This document shows positions 22,351 through 34,013 of a stretch of 64,000 nt of DNA, piece after piece (positions within the stretch are counted from its first letter, which is position 1; every line of letters begins with the position of its first letter). The stretch covers positions 90,846,721 to 90,910,720 of the forward strand of contig CM043956.1 of NCBI GenBank assembly GCA_014529385.2, written 5' to 3'. The notes beneath the pieces were generated by a model that made no database searches, had not been told where the DNA came from, and worked only from the letters and a program-made list of their open reading frames with translations. A program made the position numbers and the translations under genes. This DNA is from Adiantum capillus-veneris. Taxonomy: Eukaryota > Streptophyta > Polypodiopsida > Polypodiales > Pteridaceae.

Positions 22351-22569
22351 ATAAAATTACATCATCGTTATTGAACAATTCAATCACTTTATCATAACTC
22401 AAACCAAACACTCCCACTCCAGAAGAAAAACAAGTGCCACCAACCAATATCACTTATAGATGCATCGTGAATCCAGTATCTTTTCTCAAACAGCATGCAT
22501 GAATGCGTGCATGATGCATAATTAACCTGACTAGTATCAGGCTTTAGGCTATCCCTATAACCTTAAGCA

Positions 22570-22584
22570 TTGGCTCTAATACCA
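22570..22584 (-). other. Gypsy primer binding site, tRNA-Met type
   Basis: On the minus strand TGGTATTAGAGCCAA starts 2 nt after the LTR end; one base differs from the common TGGTATCAGAGCC. It orients the element and fixes the LTR boundary at 22587. Confidence 0.8.
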
Positions 22585-22858
22585 GGTGATAGATACCCCT
22601 CCCCAGGGGTCTATGCACAAAATATACAATTTTACACTTTTATACAATTTTCAATATACATCAGAGTTGCAGAAGCATTTGCATAAGGGAGGAGTTCTCA
22701 GCACCCGAGCAAGTATGGAGTTTTGGCCATGAGCCAGCAGACTGCATCCAAACGTACCTAGTGACTAGTGCTACCCCTGAATGGGTGTTATAAATGAAAG
22801 CGTACTCAAGAAAATTATAACATTGTGGAGGGTGAATATATGTGTACAGTGCGTTGTG

Positions 22859-22859
<1 letters not shown>

Positions 22860-22952
<93 letters not shown>
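22860..22952 (+). repeat. (GA)n microsatellite in the gypsy LTR
   Basis: About 93 bp of GA with one GATA interruption near 22907-22911. Frames across it encode only serine-leucine repeats and are not genes. Confidence 0.95.
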
Positions 22953-22955
<3 letters not shown>

Positions 22956-25113
22956 TAGTGGAGGATGAAATAGAGTGCATAGAGACATGAGAAGATGACA
23001 ACAGAGAATCTTTAAATGCCCATCTAAATGGAGCAGGCAACCATGTATTAATATGCAATGACAAAATGTGGGTATACCATAACATCAAATAGTTTAAGAC
23101 AGAACAACTAGCAGAGCACCGGACCCTGTATAGGGATCGGTTGGTCCACCCATCCACTTCCACTCTACTACAAACAGAGAGAATTTCACTTTGTCAGGAG
23201 CGAGCCACAACATCTCCAGCCTACCTGATCCAAACATAGGCCAGGCCGTTTCGCCTCCCTCCATGAACCGGAGCTCTGAAAGGATCCCAAATACCAGCAG
23301 ATGGTAGGGTATCAACACCAAAGCCAAGGCAAGATCCCCGACACGTTAGCCGTGTAGGTCATTCAACCCCCGATGCACTAATCGTGTAGATGAGTCGAAC
23401 AAAAATAAGAAGACCTAGCAAACACCCCCGATCCAGCAAAGCCCCAGGTAAGTGACCCTTTAGTCTAAGGCTAAGCGATGTAGGTGATCCTAGTCTTGTA
23501 GTGACGCTGCCATGAGAAACATAACACATTAGTCCAATCACAATAGCATTTCTCAGACGCACAAACAATCCTTTTCCAAAGAGTTAGACTGTATAGGGTC
23601 TCTACCCTTACACGTCTATCATAACCATCTTGATCACTTCATGAAAATCCATAAACCATAATCCAATCACATCACACGGGTGAGCTCTCTACCCTACTTG
23701 GGTGAGGCACGACCAATCCTGCATAACCACTTTAGAACATAACATGGCTGTAAAAATTTCGGCAGCATAACCCAATCCAGGAAAAAAAACATAATCCACA
23801 CCAGCTTTCACCATAAAATTTCAACCATAATCCATGAGGGAATCTCAGCCCTTAGCCTTAAATCATAATCACACTGAACCAACTCCCACACTTGGAGTTT
23901 GACACATCCCCTACAATCAATTGGAGTCTACACACATGTGACCCTTGAGATGTGAATTTTTCATGCATAAAAGATTCCATCCAACGACTAATCATGATAT
24001 AAAAATCCAATTTTGACAACATCCAACCATACAAAGTTGATGCATCACATCTACACTTCACCACTCTAGCACATAGAGCTAGTTTTAACCTAGAATGGTA
24101 GAAAGCAATAATAACAATGCATATGAGGCATTTACATCAATCCATGAGTTCCCATACATCATATGATAACATTTCAACACCATAAACATGATGCAGAACA
24201 ACTCTGGCCTTTAGGTCAACCATAAACCATAACTTCACACATGTGCAAAAACAACTTTCTTACATTTTCGGGAGCATGAAAAACATGCAAATGAAAGTGT
24301 TTGACCTCAAACCAATGCATCAAGTCCAGCTCTGTAATATAGACTATCACTCCATCACGTCACTTTGACCATATGGTACTTACACAACAAACGGTAATTC
24401 TAAAATTAAATCACCTTATTCATATCTGCCTATGCGGTTTAACCATATACTCCCATGTAAGTTTAGGGCCATCTAATAATTGAAATCAACTCACCAAAAC
24501 AAACCATATAACATATCAAAACGGCTCGATTAACTCGCAACGTCATATGGTATCTCCCCTTGGTAGCACTCCTACGCATGTAGGTAAACCGATAGTAGAG
24601 TGATTAATAACTCGCACTCTTGAAGGGATAACGGAGACCTAAATTCATTTATCATCAAGTTTCATCAAGCGTTTCACTTGGTTAAGTGGATTTGCCCATC
24701 CAGTGAATCTATATAGTAGTTCTCCAAGGAGCATGGAGTCAAAAAATTTGGTTGTGTAGTGAGCAACAATTTATTTTTTGACCATATCTCTTAGCTCGTG
24801 CATGTTTTTCACATGACACATAAGAGAGAAAATGTTCTAAATGTTGTGTTTTATATATGGTATAAAGGGTCTGGGCTGATTCATAATGGTTTGTGATTTA
24901 TGACCAAAACAGTGTTCCTACCGCTTCTATTACATGATACGAAAAGTGCTTTTTTATGCACGTGCGTGACCATAACGCATCATGTGCATAAATCAACGTG
25001 TAAAACATGATAAATCAATCATGAGGCAACCTTGTATGTACTTGGTTAATCCATACATACACTCGTATGCAAAAAAACAATCACCGAGAGGGTGACTACG
25101 CAGAAAAACGATA

Positions 25114-25136
25114 TGAGAGAGAGAGAGAGAGAGAGA
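25114..25136 (+). repeat. (GA)n microsatellite
   Basis: 23 bp GA run inside the gypsy LTR. Confidence 0.9.
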
Positions 25137-25332
25137 AAGATGATGATGACTATGGAGTTTATGGTTTCTCACCGTGCTTTAGAATTGGTTAGGGGTTGTT
25201 GAAAGGCTTCTTGCTTTGCCACAAGAGAGCGATGATGAGAGCTATGTAGAGGTATCTGCCACGAAAACTTTCGGAGAGCGCGTACACCGTGAAACGAGAG
25301 AGAAGATAATAAGCAAATAGAGAGAGAGTATC

Positions 25333-25357
25333 CTTCTTCTTCTTCTTCTTCTTCTTC
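25333..25357 (+). repeat. (TTC)n microsatellite
   Basis: Eight TTC units inside the gypsy LTR, close to the promoter. Confidence 0.9.
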
Positions 25358-25496
25358 ACGAGAGAGAAGAGCTTATGGAGATGGTGATGAAGAGCTTACA
25401 CCACTCCATATAATAGATAAGTAATTATGTCGTCAAGGCAAGAGAGCTTCCGCGTCTGAAAGTGTATCTATCTCCAAAGTGAAAGAAGAGAGGTCT

Positions 25497-25504
25497 TTAT
25501 ATAT
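25497..25504 (-). promoter_or_regulatory. TATA box of the gypsy LTR promoter
   Basis: TATATAAA on the minus strand, about 445 bp from the LTR start. Confidence 0.5.
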
Positions 25505-25946
25505 GCTCACAAGGCCAAAAGCACTAGCTAAAAATAGAGTGAGCAAGGAGGGATAAGTTCGCGCATGTTCACGGCTTTTTTTTTTCTTTTTTTTTTAGGA
25601 CACAGATTTTGATGCGCGATTTAGAGACTCCAAGAAGTTTGGCCTCCAAGAAAAGAGTTCTAAACTAAGCTCCTCCTCTCTTTTTTTTAAAGACTCTTTC
25701 TTTTCTAAAAACAAGCCTTTGCTTTTTGGTGGTCAACTCTCCCACTTACCATTCAATTTTTACATTAAATTTGACCATCCAAACAGTATCTAACCAACTT
25801 ATGAAAACCGTAGCTAAACTACGCCACACTGTAACATCCCGACATAATTATGACTTTACAATACTGTCAATCAAAATTCGATGAAATAGATATTAGAAGT
25901 TATTTTTCTTATTTTTAGAAGAGACCCAAAAATTGGGGATTTTACA

Positions 25947-27045
25947 AACGAACAACCTTTTCATTGATTACAAAAACATATTTATTCGGCAAGGTATATG
26001 TAAGATTAAGATACTCGCGAAGGTGACTAAGATTCCAGTCGTTATTCACCGAGATGTCATACACTGCATTGTCGTGGAGGCATATTTGCAGATCAATTGA
26101 TTCTCTAGGAGAAACATTAGAGTCTAGTGCCTCCCAATCTCCCTTCGTCAACTTTCATCTTTTGTAGGGAAAGACAATTGACAAGCTTTGCTTCACAATA
26201 TGGTACCTGCACGCCACATTCTCAGCAACTATAGAGCACTTGATTGTATCTCCCTAGTGATTGACCACCTTAGTCTCCCATCCAACTGCAAGGAAACCAT
26301 TGATCGCACTTCCCCCTTTTCAAGTCCACATTGTTGGTGTGCTATGAACACTCTGCAGTCGAAAGATAAACACGAACACATGAAGGGACATAAACCAAGT
26401 TAGGGAAGCTTTATGGGAACCATAGGTGCACTTCCTTGTTGAATGCACATCCGCATTGATTCTCCTTTTGGTTGTTGTGATCAAGGCACTATAAGGCTTA
26501 GGCCATTCCATACTCTACAAGGTTGGTGGATGAACCGGAGAAAGATTACCATACCCAGTTTTCCTAGGCATTACATAAGTATGGTTATAAAAAAAAATGT
26601 CCCGTGAGACAAGCTTTGTGGATGGACAACCAGCATAGAGTAGCTTGCCAAGGTCAACGTGGATGGCCTCAAAAGTTCCTATGAAAGACTCTATTGGCTC
26701 CCACTCTACAAAATCGGATGGGAATACATCTGCAAACATGAACAAGCAATGAAAGCCTTATAGACATCAAAGCAATATATACAACAGAAACACAAAATAT
26801 ACAATATAAGAACTTGACAGAGGAGTGAAATTACATTTTGCAAGAAACCTCAATGGAGCCACTGTTGTCTCTAGCTGCAGTTGTGAAGCAACATACACAT
26901 GTTGCACCTTTGTAAGATGCTTGCCATCATGGGTTTGCTTGAACTCCATGATCCTTCCCTTCCAATGGTGTTCTCGAGAATCCATGTGTCTCCTTGAGAC
27001 CTTGTGCGCACCTCTTGAGTTGGGCTGCATTGTCACCCACATCAA
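25947..27045 (-). pseudogene. Intron-containing host gene fragment, possibly BAH-like
   Basis: Exon-like frame 27045-26835 contains HHWKGRIMEFKQTHDGKHL and VQHVYVASQ, which recall the first half of a BAH domain (chromatin reader; usual pattern V.RI.EF....G..Y..V.WF.R). It ends at a GT donor (26834-26833). A 105 bp intron ends in TTTGCAG (26730). The next exon keeps the frame: VFPSDFVEWEPIESFIGTFE, then VDLGKLLYAG, to a stop at 26515. Two more open stretches (26511-26320; 26151-25942 with VINEKVV) may be later exons. The last runs directly into the gypsy LTR start at 25946, so the gene appears broken by the element. The domain assignment is by eye and weak; the intron is better supported. Confidence 0.4.
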
Positions 27046-27135
27046 TCATTTGAACTCCATCGTCACCCAACATCCACTGTCGTCTTGTATAGTGCTACAT
27101 GAAAATGGGGTCAATAACACTCCTATGTAGTCGAG

Positions 27136-29897
27136 TACCTGATGATGCCATGGGGAATAGTGGCACCACATGCTGACAAACACTTATGATTAGACATTGC
27201 ACATCCATGTTCTCGGTGGTTTAGAGCAAGATTCTTGATGGTACGCAAAGACGAAGGATGCCACTTACTCCTATATTGTTCCACCTGCTTGTTGGCTTAA
27301 TAGGGAAGATAATGTTGCAAAGCTTGAGAGGAAAGTAGATCCTCTCTAGAGAGCACAATGGAGAAGGAGCAGGAAACCTGTTAAGGAAAGAAAGAGGGAT
27401 GATCTAGCAGAAGGATATGCTGAAGATCTTCAGCTTTAGGTAGAGGTGTTTAGTGAGTCTCATGGAGAAATTCATCTTGAGGAGAATCCAGCAAGCTTGA
27501 GGAGAATGCAGTAAGCTTGAGGAGGGAAAGAAGGTTCAAACTTTTGTTGCAGAGCTTTTGGGAGGGAAAACTGAAAGGAAGGAAAGAGAAGCAACTCTTG
27601 CAAGGTGAAGTGAAGAGAAGTGAGAGATGGTACAATAGAGAGAGAGGGAGGGAATGACAGCACATTTTTGGAGGGACCCCTTTTTAGGAGAGAGGGGGGG
27701 AGAAATTGACAGCCACTAGAGAGAGAAAGGATTGGTTTTTACTCAACTATTTAGAGAGAAGTTCAATTTTTTGAATTTATAAGAATTTTCTCTTTGTATT
27801 CTATAACAAAGTACAACTTTGACCACTTACTTTTAAGCCCTGCCATACCCACCATTTCAGCCCACATGGCATCCACCCATTTGCCCCTTCCATAATCTCC
27901 TTTTTAATCCCACGGAAAATAAAGAGGGCCCCTTAGACCCCATTCCTTTCCTAATGTATCAAGGATAATCTTTTGATTGGTTTCATCTAGCATGGTGCAT
28001 ACAATTGGCCGTTCTCCTAAGCAAGTAGCTCCTTGCTTACCCACTCTATGTGCTCCATAAACCATAACTCGTTGGAGACGGGGATTGGAAACACACCCAA
28101 AAACACTAACAAGTTGCCTCTCTATAGCCCAGGTACTCACATCACCCCACTCCTCTTAGAAACACCTCCAAAACATCACTTCTCTACTAGCAAAACACCG
28201 GTTGCACACAAACCAATGCACACATGCTATGTACAATCACCTGAAAACAATCACCACAATTTTTTCCGCTTCCAACACTTCCACAAATCAAAACCTCTCT
28301 CTCTTTCTCTCTCTCACACACACAAGCAACCTAGGGGTGCACACACTCACACACATTGGTACCACACACACTGGAGATGAGAAAAGAATAAACGGGGGAA
28401 GGGAGAGAGACGGTGCAAAATGGGCAATTATAGATTCCACCTCAATGAAAAACACCATATACATTTTGGGTTGCACCATGGCCGTCACCACTTCATACAG
28501 TGGGGCACACACCTCCCTCATAGCTCGGCTCCATCAATACACACCTCGATTGAAGACCCTCCTCTTGGCTTCGCATTGGTAGCACTCTTTGTCCTTCTCT
28601 ACAAAAAAACCTTTCCTTTGGCTTCGCACACACTTATCTCTTGCTGTGAAAAAAAGCCCCCCCTGTGCTGCAAAAATATGCCCCTTATAGGGCGAGTTTC
28701 TTTTTTTTGCACTTCCTATATTTATTGGTGGATACTTATTTCTTTTTTTTTAGTACTGCATGTGAACTCCCACTTTTCCATGACTCCTTGCATGTTGCCC
28801 ATGCGCAAACATCCCCTCTGCAAAACATAGTGGCACCCGACGCCACTGGTCACCACGCCCAAGTGCATGCACCTCCTCACATGAAAAGGGGGCCCCTCCA
28901 TGTGTGAACCACCCCTTAGGGGCTACACGATCAACAACCAATGACCGCCGCCGTCCGCACAACACACCTACCAACACGCCGCCCCGCACCACACTACCAT
29001 AAAGCGGGATCGTGGGCACAATGCCTACAAGGGCCATAGCCAACCACAAGAAAGAGCTCCCTCTCTCCACATGTTCACAATGAGACCGACACCCTAGCTC
29101 ATATACCCCACCCTTGAAGGGTTCAACATTGATTATGGGATATCTCAGTTCCATGTGGCATCACACAATAGCCCCATCCCCAAAGTAGCTTGAAAACCAT
29201 TCTCACTTCACAAAAATACATTTGGTGCCAGTTAAGGAGCTCATTACCCCCAACACCTTTGTCTAATGAGTAGGCCATAAAGCTCAAGAAAATCTCCACC
29301 TTCCTAACTTTGAGTCTTGAGAGCGACATCGTTCTTTGAACTCACCGCTACCACAAACCGTCAGTCCAAAACCGGAAAAATCATCTGACATTGCTTCTCT
29401 GTCAATTGCACCCGACTTTGACTTTGACTCCACCGGGCCTCTCGTTGTAGAGAGGAGCTTAGCACACACTCAAACTCGGATAAAAGAGTGTAGATAGACT
29501 TGATTAAGGGCTTAATACATGTAATACTGCTTATTAAAGAGAGTTTAAGAGAGAGCAGACTACAAGTAAGAATACTAGTAATTGATACGACAAAAAGAAA
29601 TAGAGATTCAAGACTCAAGAGATCCTGACAACTGACAACAGATACATCTTAAGATTTCTGATTGCTCTTTTACAATTTCGTTGCATACGCCCACTTTGGT
29701 ATGCCCTTTGAATTACAACCCTCAGCTCAGAAAACTCTTCCAAGTTGCACTGCCATCTAGTCATTTCGTGCTCCCGTTGCTTTTTCCACCCTTCCCTTGT
29801 CTTCTCCAACTGCTCTCAAGCTTGTGGGGCGGGTGTCTAACTTCACTCCTATCTTATTGCAGACATAGTGAGAACCACGAATATAATTTTCAATCCA
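27136..29897. other. Unassigned DNA
   Basis: No coding region supported. It holds purine-rich stretches (27440-27740), AC-rich stretches (28310-28375), C-rich stretches on + (28650-29000) and scattered open frames of low-complexity or biased composition. A basic short frame at 29809-29615 on the minus strand (KTREGWKKQREHEMTRWQ) is not recognised. This is the DNA into which element B inserted. Confidence 0.4.
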
Positions 29898-30152
29898 TGG
29901 GACAAAGCTGACTCGACTAGTGCATAGAGGCTACAAGAGGTTTTCAATCTCTTGGAAAACAACAAACAACTCACATCTAACTCAAGATACACTCAAATGA
30001 CAGAAATTATCAAAAGCTAATGGCTCATCGGCAAACAAATCACATCCATTATAGCATCAAATGACATCCAAACATTACAAAACTTCTAGGACATGTTTAT
30101 AAGACCTAAGCACACATGCTTATGGTCTCAAATCTCAATTTAGATCAAGTGC

Positions 30153-30171
30153 AAAAATCATGATCATTAAC
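30153..30171 (-). repeat. Palindrome-like site in the LTR of element B
   Basis: AAAAATCATGATCATTAAC is a degenerate copy of B's palindrome (compare AATAATCATGATTATT at 63098-63113). It sits 567 bp from the LTR start, matching the palindrome position in element A's LTR. Confidence 0.5.
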
Positions 30172-30508
30172 AGCAGTGAGTTTTTGACCTAGCTGTTTCC
30201 GACCCAGAATGCATCTAAATGCTTAGCAATGATGTCCCAATACCCCGTCTATACTTAGTTTATGATTTTAAAGCTTAAATTCTTACTTATGATGAAATTA
30301 GGTTGTGGGTCGGTGATGCCAAAAGCTACGGATTACCATGAAATGCTTAAGTCAATGCATAGAGTTCTTACCTACGGTTGCAAAGCAACAGACGGCACTA
30401 CAATGTGACGGGAAGGGAGTAGGAAGCACAAGAAGGAGAGAAGTGAGTGCCGTTAGCTCACGTTGTGTTTCCATTATCCAAAACTTGTCAAAAACTTACA
30501 AAAATTGG

Positions 30509-30518
30509 CTTTTATACC
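30509..30518 (-). promoter_or_regulatory. TATA box of element B LTR
   Basis: GTATAAAAGCC on the minus strand, ~213 bp after the LTR start. Confidence 0.65.
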
Positions 30519-30727
30519 TTAGCCAAGGATTTTGTGGTCAAAACTAACAATCTGGGAGCTCTAACTAAAGACAGGTTAATACAATCTAGAAGCTTGTAGC
30601 CATGGCTCATCATTTACGATGTTTATCTAGAAAGTAGGAGTTACAACATTCCCGATTCATCAAAATAATAAGTGTTTTTATAATAAAAGCTCCAAAAAAT
30701 GTTATCCGAGTTAGCTTGCTGCTAACA

Positions 30728-30742
30728 TTCCCCCCTTTCCTC
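30728..30742 (-). other. Polypurine tract of element B
   Basis: GAGGAAAGGGGGGAA on the minus strand, immediately before the 3' LTR. Confidence 0.85.
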
Positions 30743-30959
30743 GACTGTGTTGTCCCTTGACACAGCTTCATGGGCTGAACTAGTCTTTGGATTGACGGCT
30801 GGTGAGGTGATCTTTAAGCGCGTGTAATGCTTTCTCATATCTGATTCTTCTCTCTTTGTCAGGAACCTGTAAGAACTACATGGTGACTCTGTTTTTAAGC
30901 TCAATGGCTGAATAGCCAACATATCTAGATGTGAAGTTACTAATCACTGGCCCAAATAT

Positions 30960-33061
30960 CTTCGTTCACCAAGTGAAGAAACCTATATAGAATGCTTCAT
31001 CAAATGCCAAAATATTGCTAGAGGGCAAAAACATGCATTGGGTGTAGAAGTCGTAAAGGACTTCTTCGGAAGGCTGGCCACTTAAGTCATAACAGAGGCC
31101 CTTATTGCCTTCGAGGAACGAAATCCATGGCGCTCTTGCTTTCTCTCGCTCTTGAAAATCTTGAATACATGTGAGTAGCATTCTGCAAATCTTATATAAC
31201 ATGGCACATGAGAGGTCAGGAAGGCTCTTGAAGAAAGTCATGGCACCCGTTAGGATTTTCACCATGTATTCCTCTATTGCCAGTCCGTGCTCTGGAGCTG
31301 GTAGACGTGGATAGTCAACCATGTTGGCCTCTTCTTTCGCAATGCTTCATATGCTTGCCATGTCCTTACTCTTGGTACATGAAAAAATGTTGAGTCTTTC
31401 TATAGTGCTGCAAGTGTACTTGTGAACTGAAACAGATATCTCGGATTCTTGTTCAACCAACTCTTTCTCCACTTGGGGTGGATATCCTCTGAGACTTCTC
31501 TCTGCATATCCTTGTATAGTCTTTCGTTCACCTGTAGTAGCTCTACTTTGATCAAAGGGTATGTCAATGATTACTGATGTTACTAAGCATTGATTTGGTT
31601 GGGAGTGAGCTGAGTTACATTGACTGAGTGAAGAATTCTCAACTCTCAATCCATCCTTGCTTTCCATTCAGCATCTGTTTCTTGGGTAATCTGTTCCTTT
31701 AGTGCATCTTCCTCATCTTTAGAAAGCTAGACCATGGGCACTTGCTCAGCTTCAGAGTGGAACCTGAAAATCCTCTTCTCCTTCTAGCCCTTATTTTGGT
31801 TGTGTTTCCATCTCAACAAAAGAGACTGAGGGAATGTCAACAGTTGGTTGCTCAAAGGTACCGAATTCTTCCTGATGTTTTGGTTGTCCCTCTCTCAGCA
31901 GCTGATTGATTCTCTTTAGTTCAGCTATCTCTTTGAGCAGTTGCTCCTCTCTTTGGACTCGCATCAGTGCAATGTCTCTTCTTTGTGATTGCTCTAGCTT
32001 CAGCTCTAGCTTGAGATCCTTGTTTCTCTTTTCCAAAGTCTTATAGACTTCATCTGTACCTTTGATCGAGGCGACAACAGGATTTTCTCTTATCTATCTC
32101 AAAAAGGTTGCATGATCATTGATCCTTTGCTCTGAGTTTTTATGAGAAGCATTTGCTACATCGAGATGCACTTGGATCTTTTGTACTGGACAGAGTAGTG
32201 GTTAGGAGTTCATTTGTTACTTCTATCAGCTGTTGATCTTTGCTCTTGCAGGCATCTAATAACTTTGTTAGAAACTCACCCAGATCTTCCATTTCTTTCT
32301 GCTACTTCTTTTTGGCATGTTGGTGCTGTTCTGCTTCATCCTTCAGCTCTTTGATATGTCTTTGTAAATCTGAGATTATATTTATCCTGTCATCTAACTC
32401 TCCTTGTAGAGCATCGATGACTAGCTCAAGATCTCTAGCCCTAGCACTACGACTAAGTGCTATTGTTTGCATTTTTTCTATCATCTGTTGTATCTGCTTG
32501 GCATATTCATCTACTTGCATGATGACTTCGTTGTTTGTTTCCCAATCTTCAGGTTGTGCAGGCTGTCTCAAAGTTTTAGCCATTTTAGTGTATGGCTCTT
32601 TAGGTGGTGTTGTGGTGGCTACTTGTGGTTGCGGTGAGGGTTCTACTTGTCCTTGAGGCGTTGCGGTTTCCTCGGCTAATTTTGCTTCTTGAGGCTTAGT
32701 AGATGCCTCAGCCGTTTTTGATTGGGTGGTCATAGAAGGTTTTGTCTTTGTTTGTTCTGTTGGATTTGGTTGTTCAAAAATGGTTGCTGCCTGCTTTTCT
32801 GGCTCTGTTTCCTTGGCTTCCTCACCCTCATAGGGTTTAGCTGTGGGTGAAGGGCTTGGGCTTGGCATGGGATGGTTTGCATGCTCCGTAGTTGGTGAAA
32901 TGGGCTTCAAAGACATCTCTTTCTGGTCGTGTTGTGTATCACTTTGTTCAATAGAATCAGTTTGTCTTTGTTCATCGGCCTCTTTTTCCCTTGCTTTCTT
33001 TTCATCTTCTTTCAACTTTAGGGCTTTTGCCTCTGCATACATACGTTCAAGAAAGTCTGTG
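30960..33061 (-). pseudogene. Element B accessory gene, C-terminal half
   Basis: Read downstream of the A insertion: DFLERMYAEAKALKLKEDEK, a charged helical stretch; a Pro/Thr/Glu-rich section (MPSPSPSPTAKPYEGEE to VATTTPPKEPYTK); a coiled-coil-like segment (LELVIDALQGELDDRINIIS); a second coiled coil at 32036-31791 (KELKLELKLEQSQRRDI-like); then a globular-looking C-terminal domain at 31667-30966 with SLPDLSCAMLYKICRMLLTC and FNEAFYIGFF-like sequence. The same order and C-terminal motif (PDLACQMLVKIAQMIVTCIQ) occur in element A at 34527-34282. Frames are broken by several stops and shifts. No membrane segment or known fold is visible. The gene sits in the env position between pol and 3' LTR. 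Function unknown. Confidence 0.7.
33057..33061 (+). repeat. Target duplication (left) of element A
   Basis: CTGTG; the right copy at 51117-51121 is CCGTG, 4 of 5 bases alike. Confidence 0.65.
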
Positions 33062-33976
33062 TGTTTGCAAGTCTCCACGACGGACGTCCATAGCATAGCT
33101 CTCAAGCATCAACATATTTATCAATACAGGGGAAGCGACTCGAATGAGGCATGGAAACTCACTATGGTGTCATTCCTAATGAAGTGAACTTGAAGACATG
33201 CAACTACTAACTCTACAAGAAAATCAAACGCATTACCGCCAAGTAATCTGCCTATGTCCTTCTACACAGCTCTATAGGCATCACGCCCGTTTACCATGAA
33301 AATCATATCGGAATCGCACGAAACTTGAAGGGAACCTACAGGGTATTATCAGGAACATATCCTATCACTGTCACAGCATTCTAGAGGGGTAAAACGATCG
33401 CGATCGTTTGTCCCAAAGTCAGCAAAAACAGCCAACAGGTGATCCTAATGGGTCGTTTTAGGGTCCCTAAAGCCCCTCCTAGGGTCAAAACAACATAAAA
33501 CACGCATTTAGACACTCAAAACAGCGATTTAAGGCCTCAAACTCGAAGTTTAAAACCTACACCGAATCTTGAATGATTACACTTGAATGGAAGAGCAAGA
33601 TGAGAGGAACACAATGCAATAAACAAATCTGAATTTGGATTACCATAGCCACAATTGCGAAGATTACAAGTTTGAACAAGAAGGAGCTCTCAAACGTACG
33701 TTGTCTTCTCAGTTTTTCATCCCAAAAAAGATCATCCTCCAACTTACAAAAAATAACCTTTATAGATTAGGTCTTTACAAATGGCTTGTCCGGCCATAAG
33801 CTCCTAAACTTCTAACTGGCTCTCTAATATAAAATTTCCCCCATAAGAATAATCATAAATCCTTTGACAAATTCTCGGCTTAGAGATACTTCCTTAAAAA
33901 AGAATTTTACAATGGTTTCTCATAAAAATGTGATCCTTCTCTGGAAACGGCCGCTTATTGCTTCGTCCGCCAAACA
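33062..33976 (-). repeat. Element A 3' LTR, 915 bp
   Basis: On the minus strand starts TGTTTGGCGGACG and ends TTGCAAACA. TATA box near 33757-33766 (minus strand CTATAAAGG). Carries a perfect 18 bp palindrome at 33392-33409. Pairs with 50214-51116. Confidence 0.9.
33392..33409 (+). repeat. Perfect 18 bp palindrome in the element A 3' LTR
   Basis: AAACGATCGCGATCGTTT, identical to its reverse complement. The matching site in the 5' LTR (50534-50551) is eroded to CAACGATCGCAATAGTTC. The central ATCGCGAT is shared with element B's palindromes. Confidence 0.9.
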
Positions 33977-33990
33977 CTCCCCCCTTCCTT
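33977..33990 (-). other. Element A 3' polypurine tract
   Basis: AAGGAAGGGGGGAG on the minus strand, directly before the LTR. The same 14 bases occur at 39702-39715. Confidence 0.9.
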
Positions 33991-34013
33991 ATCCTTGCAC
34001 ACCCTCGTGCATG

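Larger units (their letters stand above)
11690..25946 (-). mobile_element. Chromovirus-like Ty3/gypsy element, 3'-truncated and interrupted by a copia element
   Basis: Read on the minus strand: 5' LTR (25946 to 22587), Met-type primer site (22584-22570), a 2.9 kb stretch with exon-like ORFs, gag (from 19698), then after the copia insertion the rest of gag with a zinc knuckle, protease, RT and RNase H to about 11700. Integrase and 3' LTR are absent, and the 5' LTR start sequence does not recur downstream. The long LTR, primer type and gag-PR-RT order fit Del/Tekay-type chromoviruses, but the chromodomain that would prove it lies in the missing integrase. Confidence 0.7.
22587..25946 (-). repeat. 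5' LTR of the gypsy element, ~3.36 kb
   Basis: On the minus strand it starts TGTAAAATCC at 25946 and ends ATCTATCA at 22587, next to the primer site. The TGTAAAATCCCC start is common among Del/Tekay-type chromoviruses. A TATA box at 25497-25504 and a long transcribed CT tract (22860-22952 read as GA on +) fit an LTR. No second copy is present in the window, so the outer boundary is inferred from termini only. No coding region is supported inside. Confidence 0.6.
29898..30727 (-). repeat. 3' LTR of element B, ~830 bp
   Basis: On the minus strand it starts TGTTAGCAGC at 30727, directly after the polypurine tract. The far end is placed at 29898 (+ strand TGGGACAAAG) from length and layout compared with element A: TATA box 213 bp from the LTR start in B and ~215 bp in A, palindrome-like site at 567 and 576 bp. 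The second LTR lies beyond the window, so the 29898 end is tentative. Confidence 0.55.
29898..33061 (-). mobile_element. Element B, left part (3' LTR and 3' half of the accessory gene)
   Basis: Large gypsy element on the minus strand. This part holds the 3' LTR, the polypurine tract and the C-terminal half of the accessory gene. The gene is cut at 33061 by element A and continues at 51117. Domain homology between B's two halves and the uninterrupted accessory gene of element A supports the join. Confidence 0.75.

Noticed and set aside
22771-23163. 130-codon minus-strand frame rich in Ser-Leu repeats
   Set aside because: It is the translation of the GA microsatellite and lies within an LTR; no protein features.
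25830-25946. Possible 117 bp mini-LTR (TGTAACATCC to GATTTTACA)
   Set aside because: Flanking 5-mers (CACAC and AACGA) do not match and no partner exists; better read as the first part of the 3.36 kb gypsy LTR.
22587-25946. Solo LTR interrupting a single host gene
   Set aside because: A primer binding site follows directly and the flanks (CCAGG and AACGA) do not duplicate, so it is a 5' LTR of an element.
27440-27740. Purine-rich tract as a polypurine tract or gene
   Set aside because: No LTR start follows it and the frames are low-complexity.
32240-32656. Plus-strand Ser/Cys-rich frame
   Set aside because: Antisense shadow of the coiled-coil region of element B's accessory gene.
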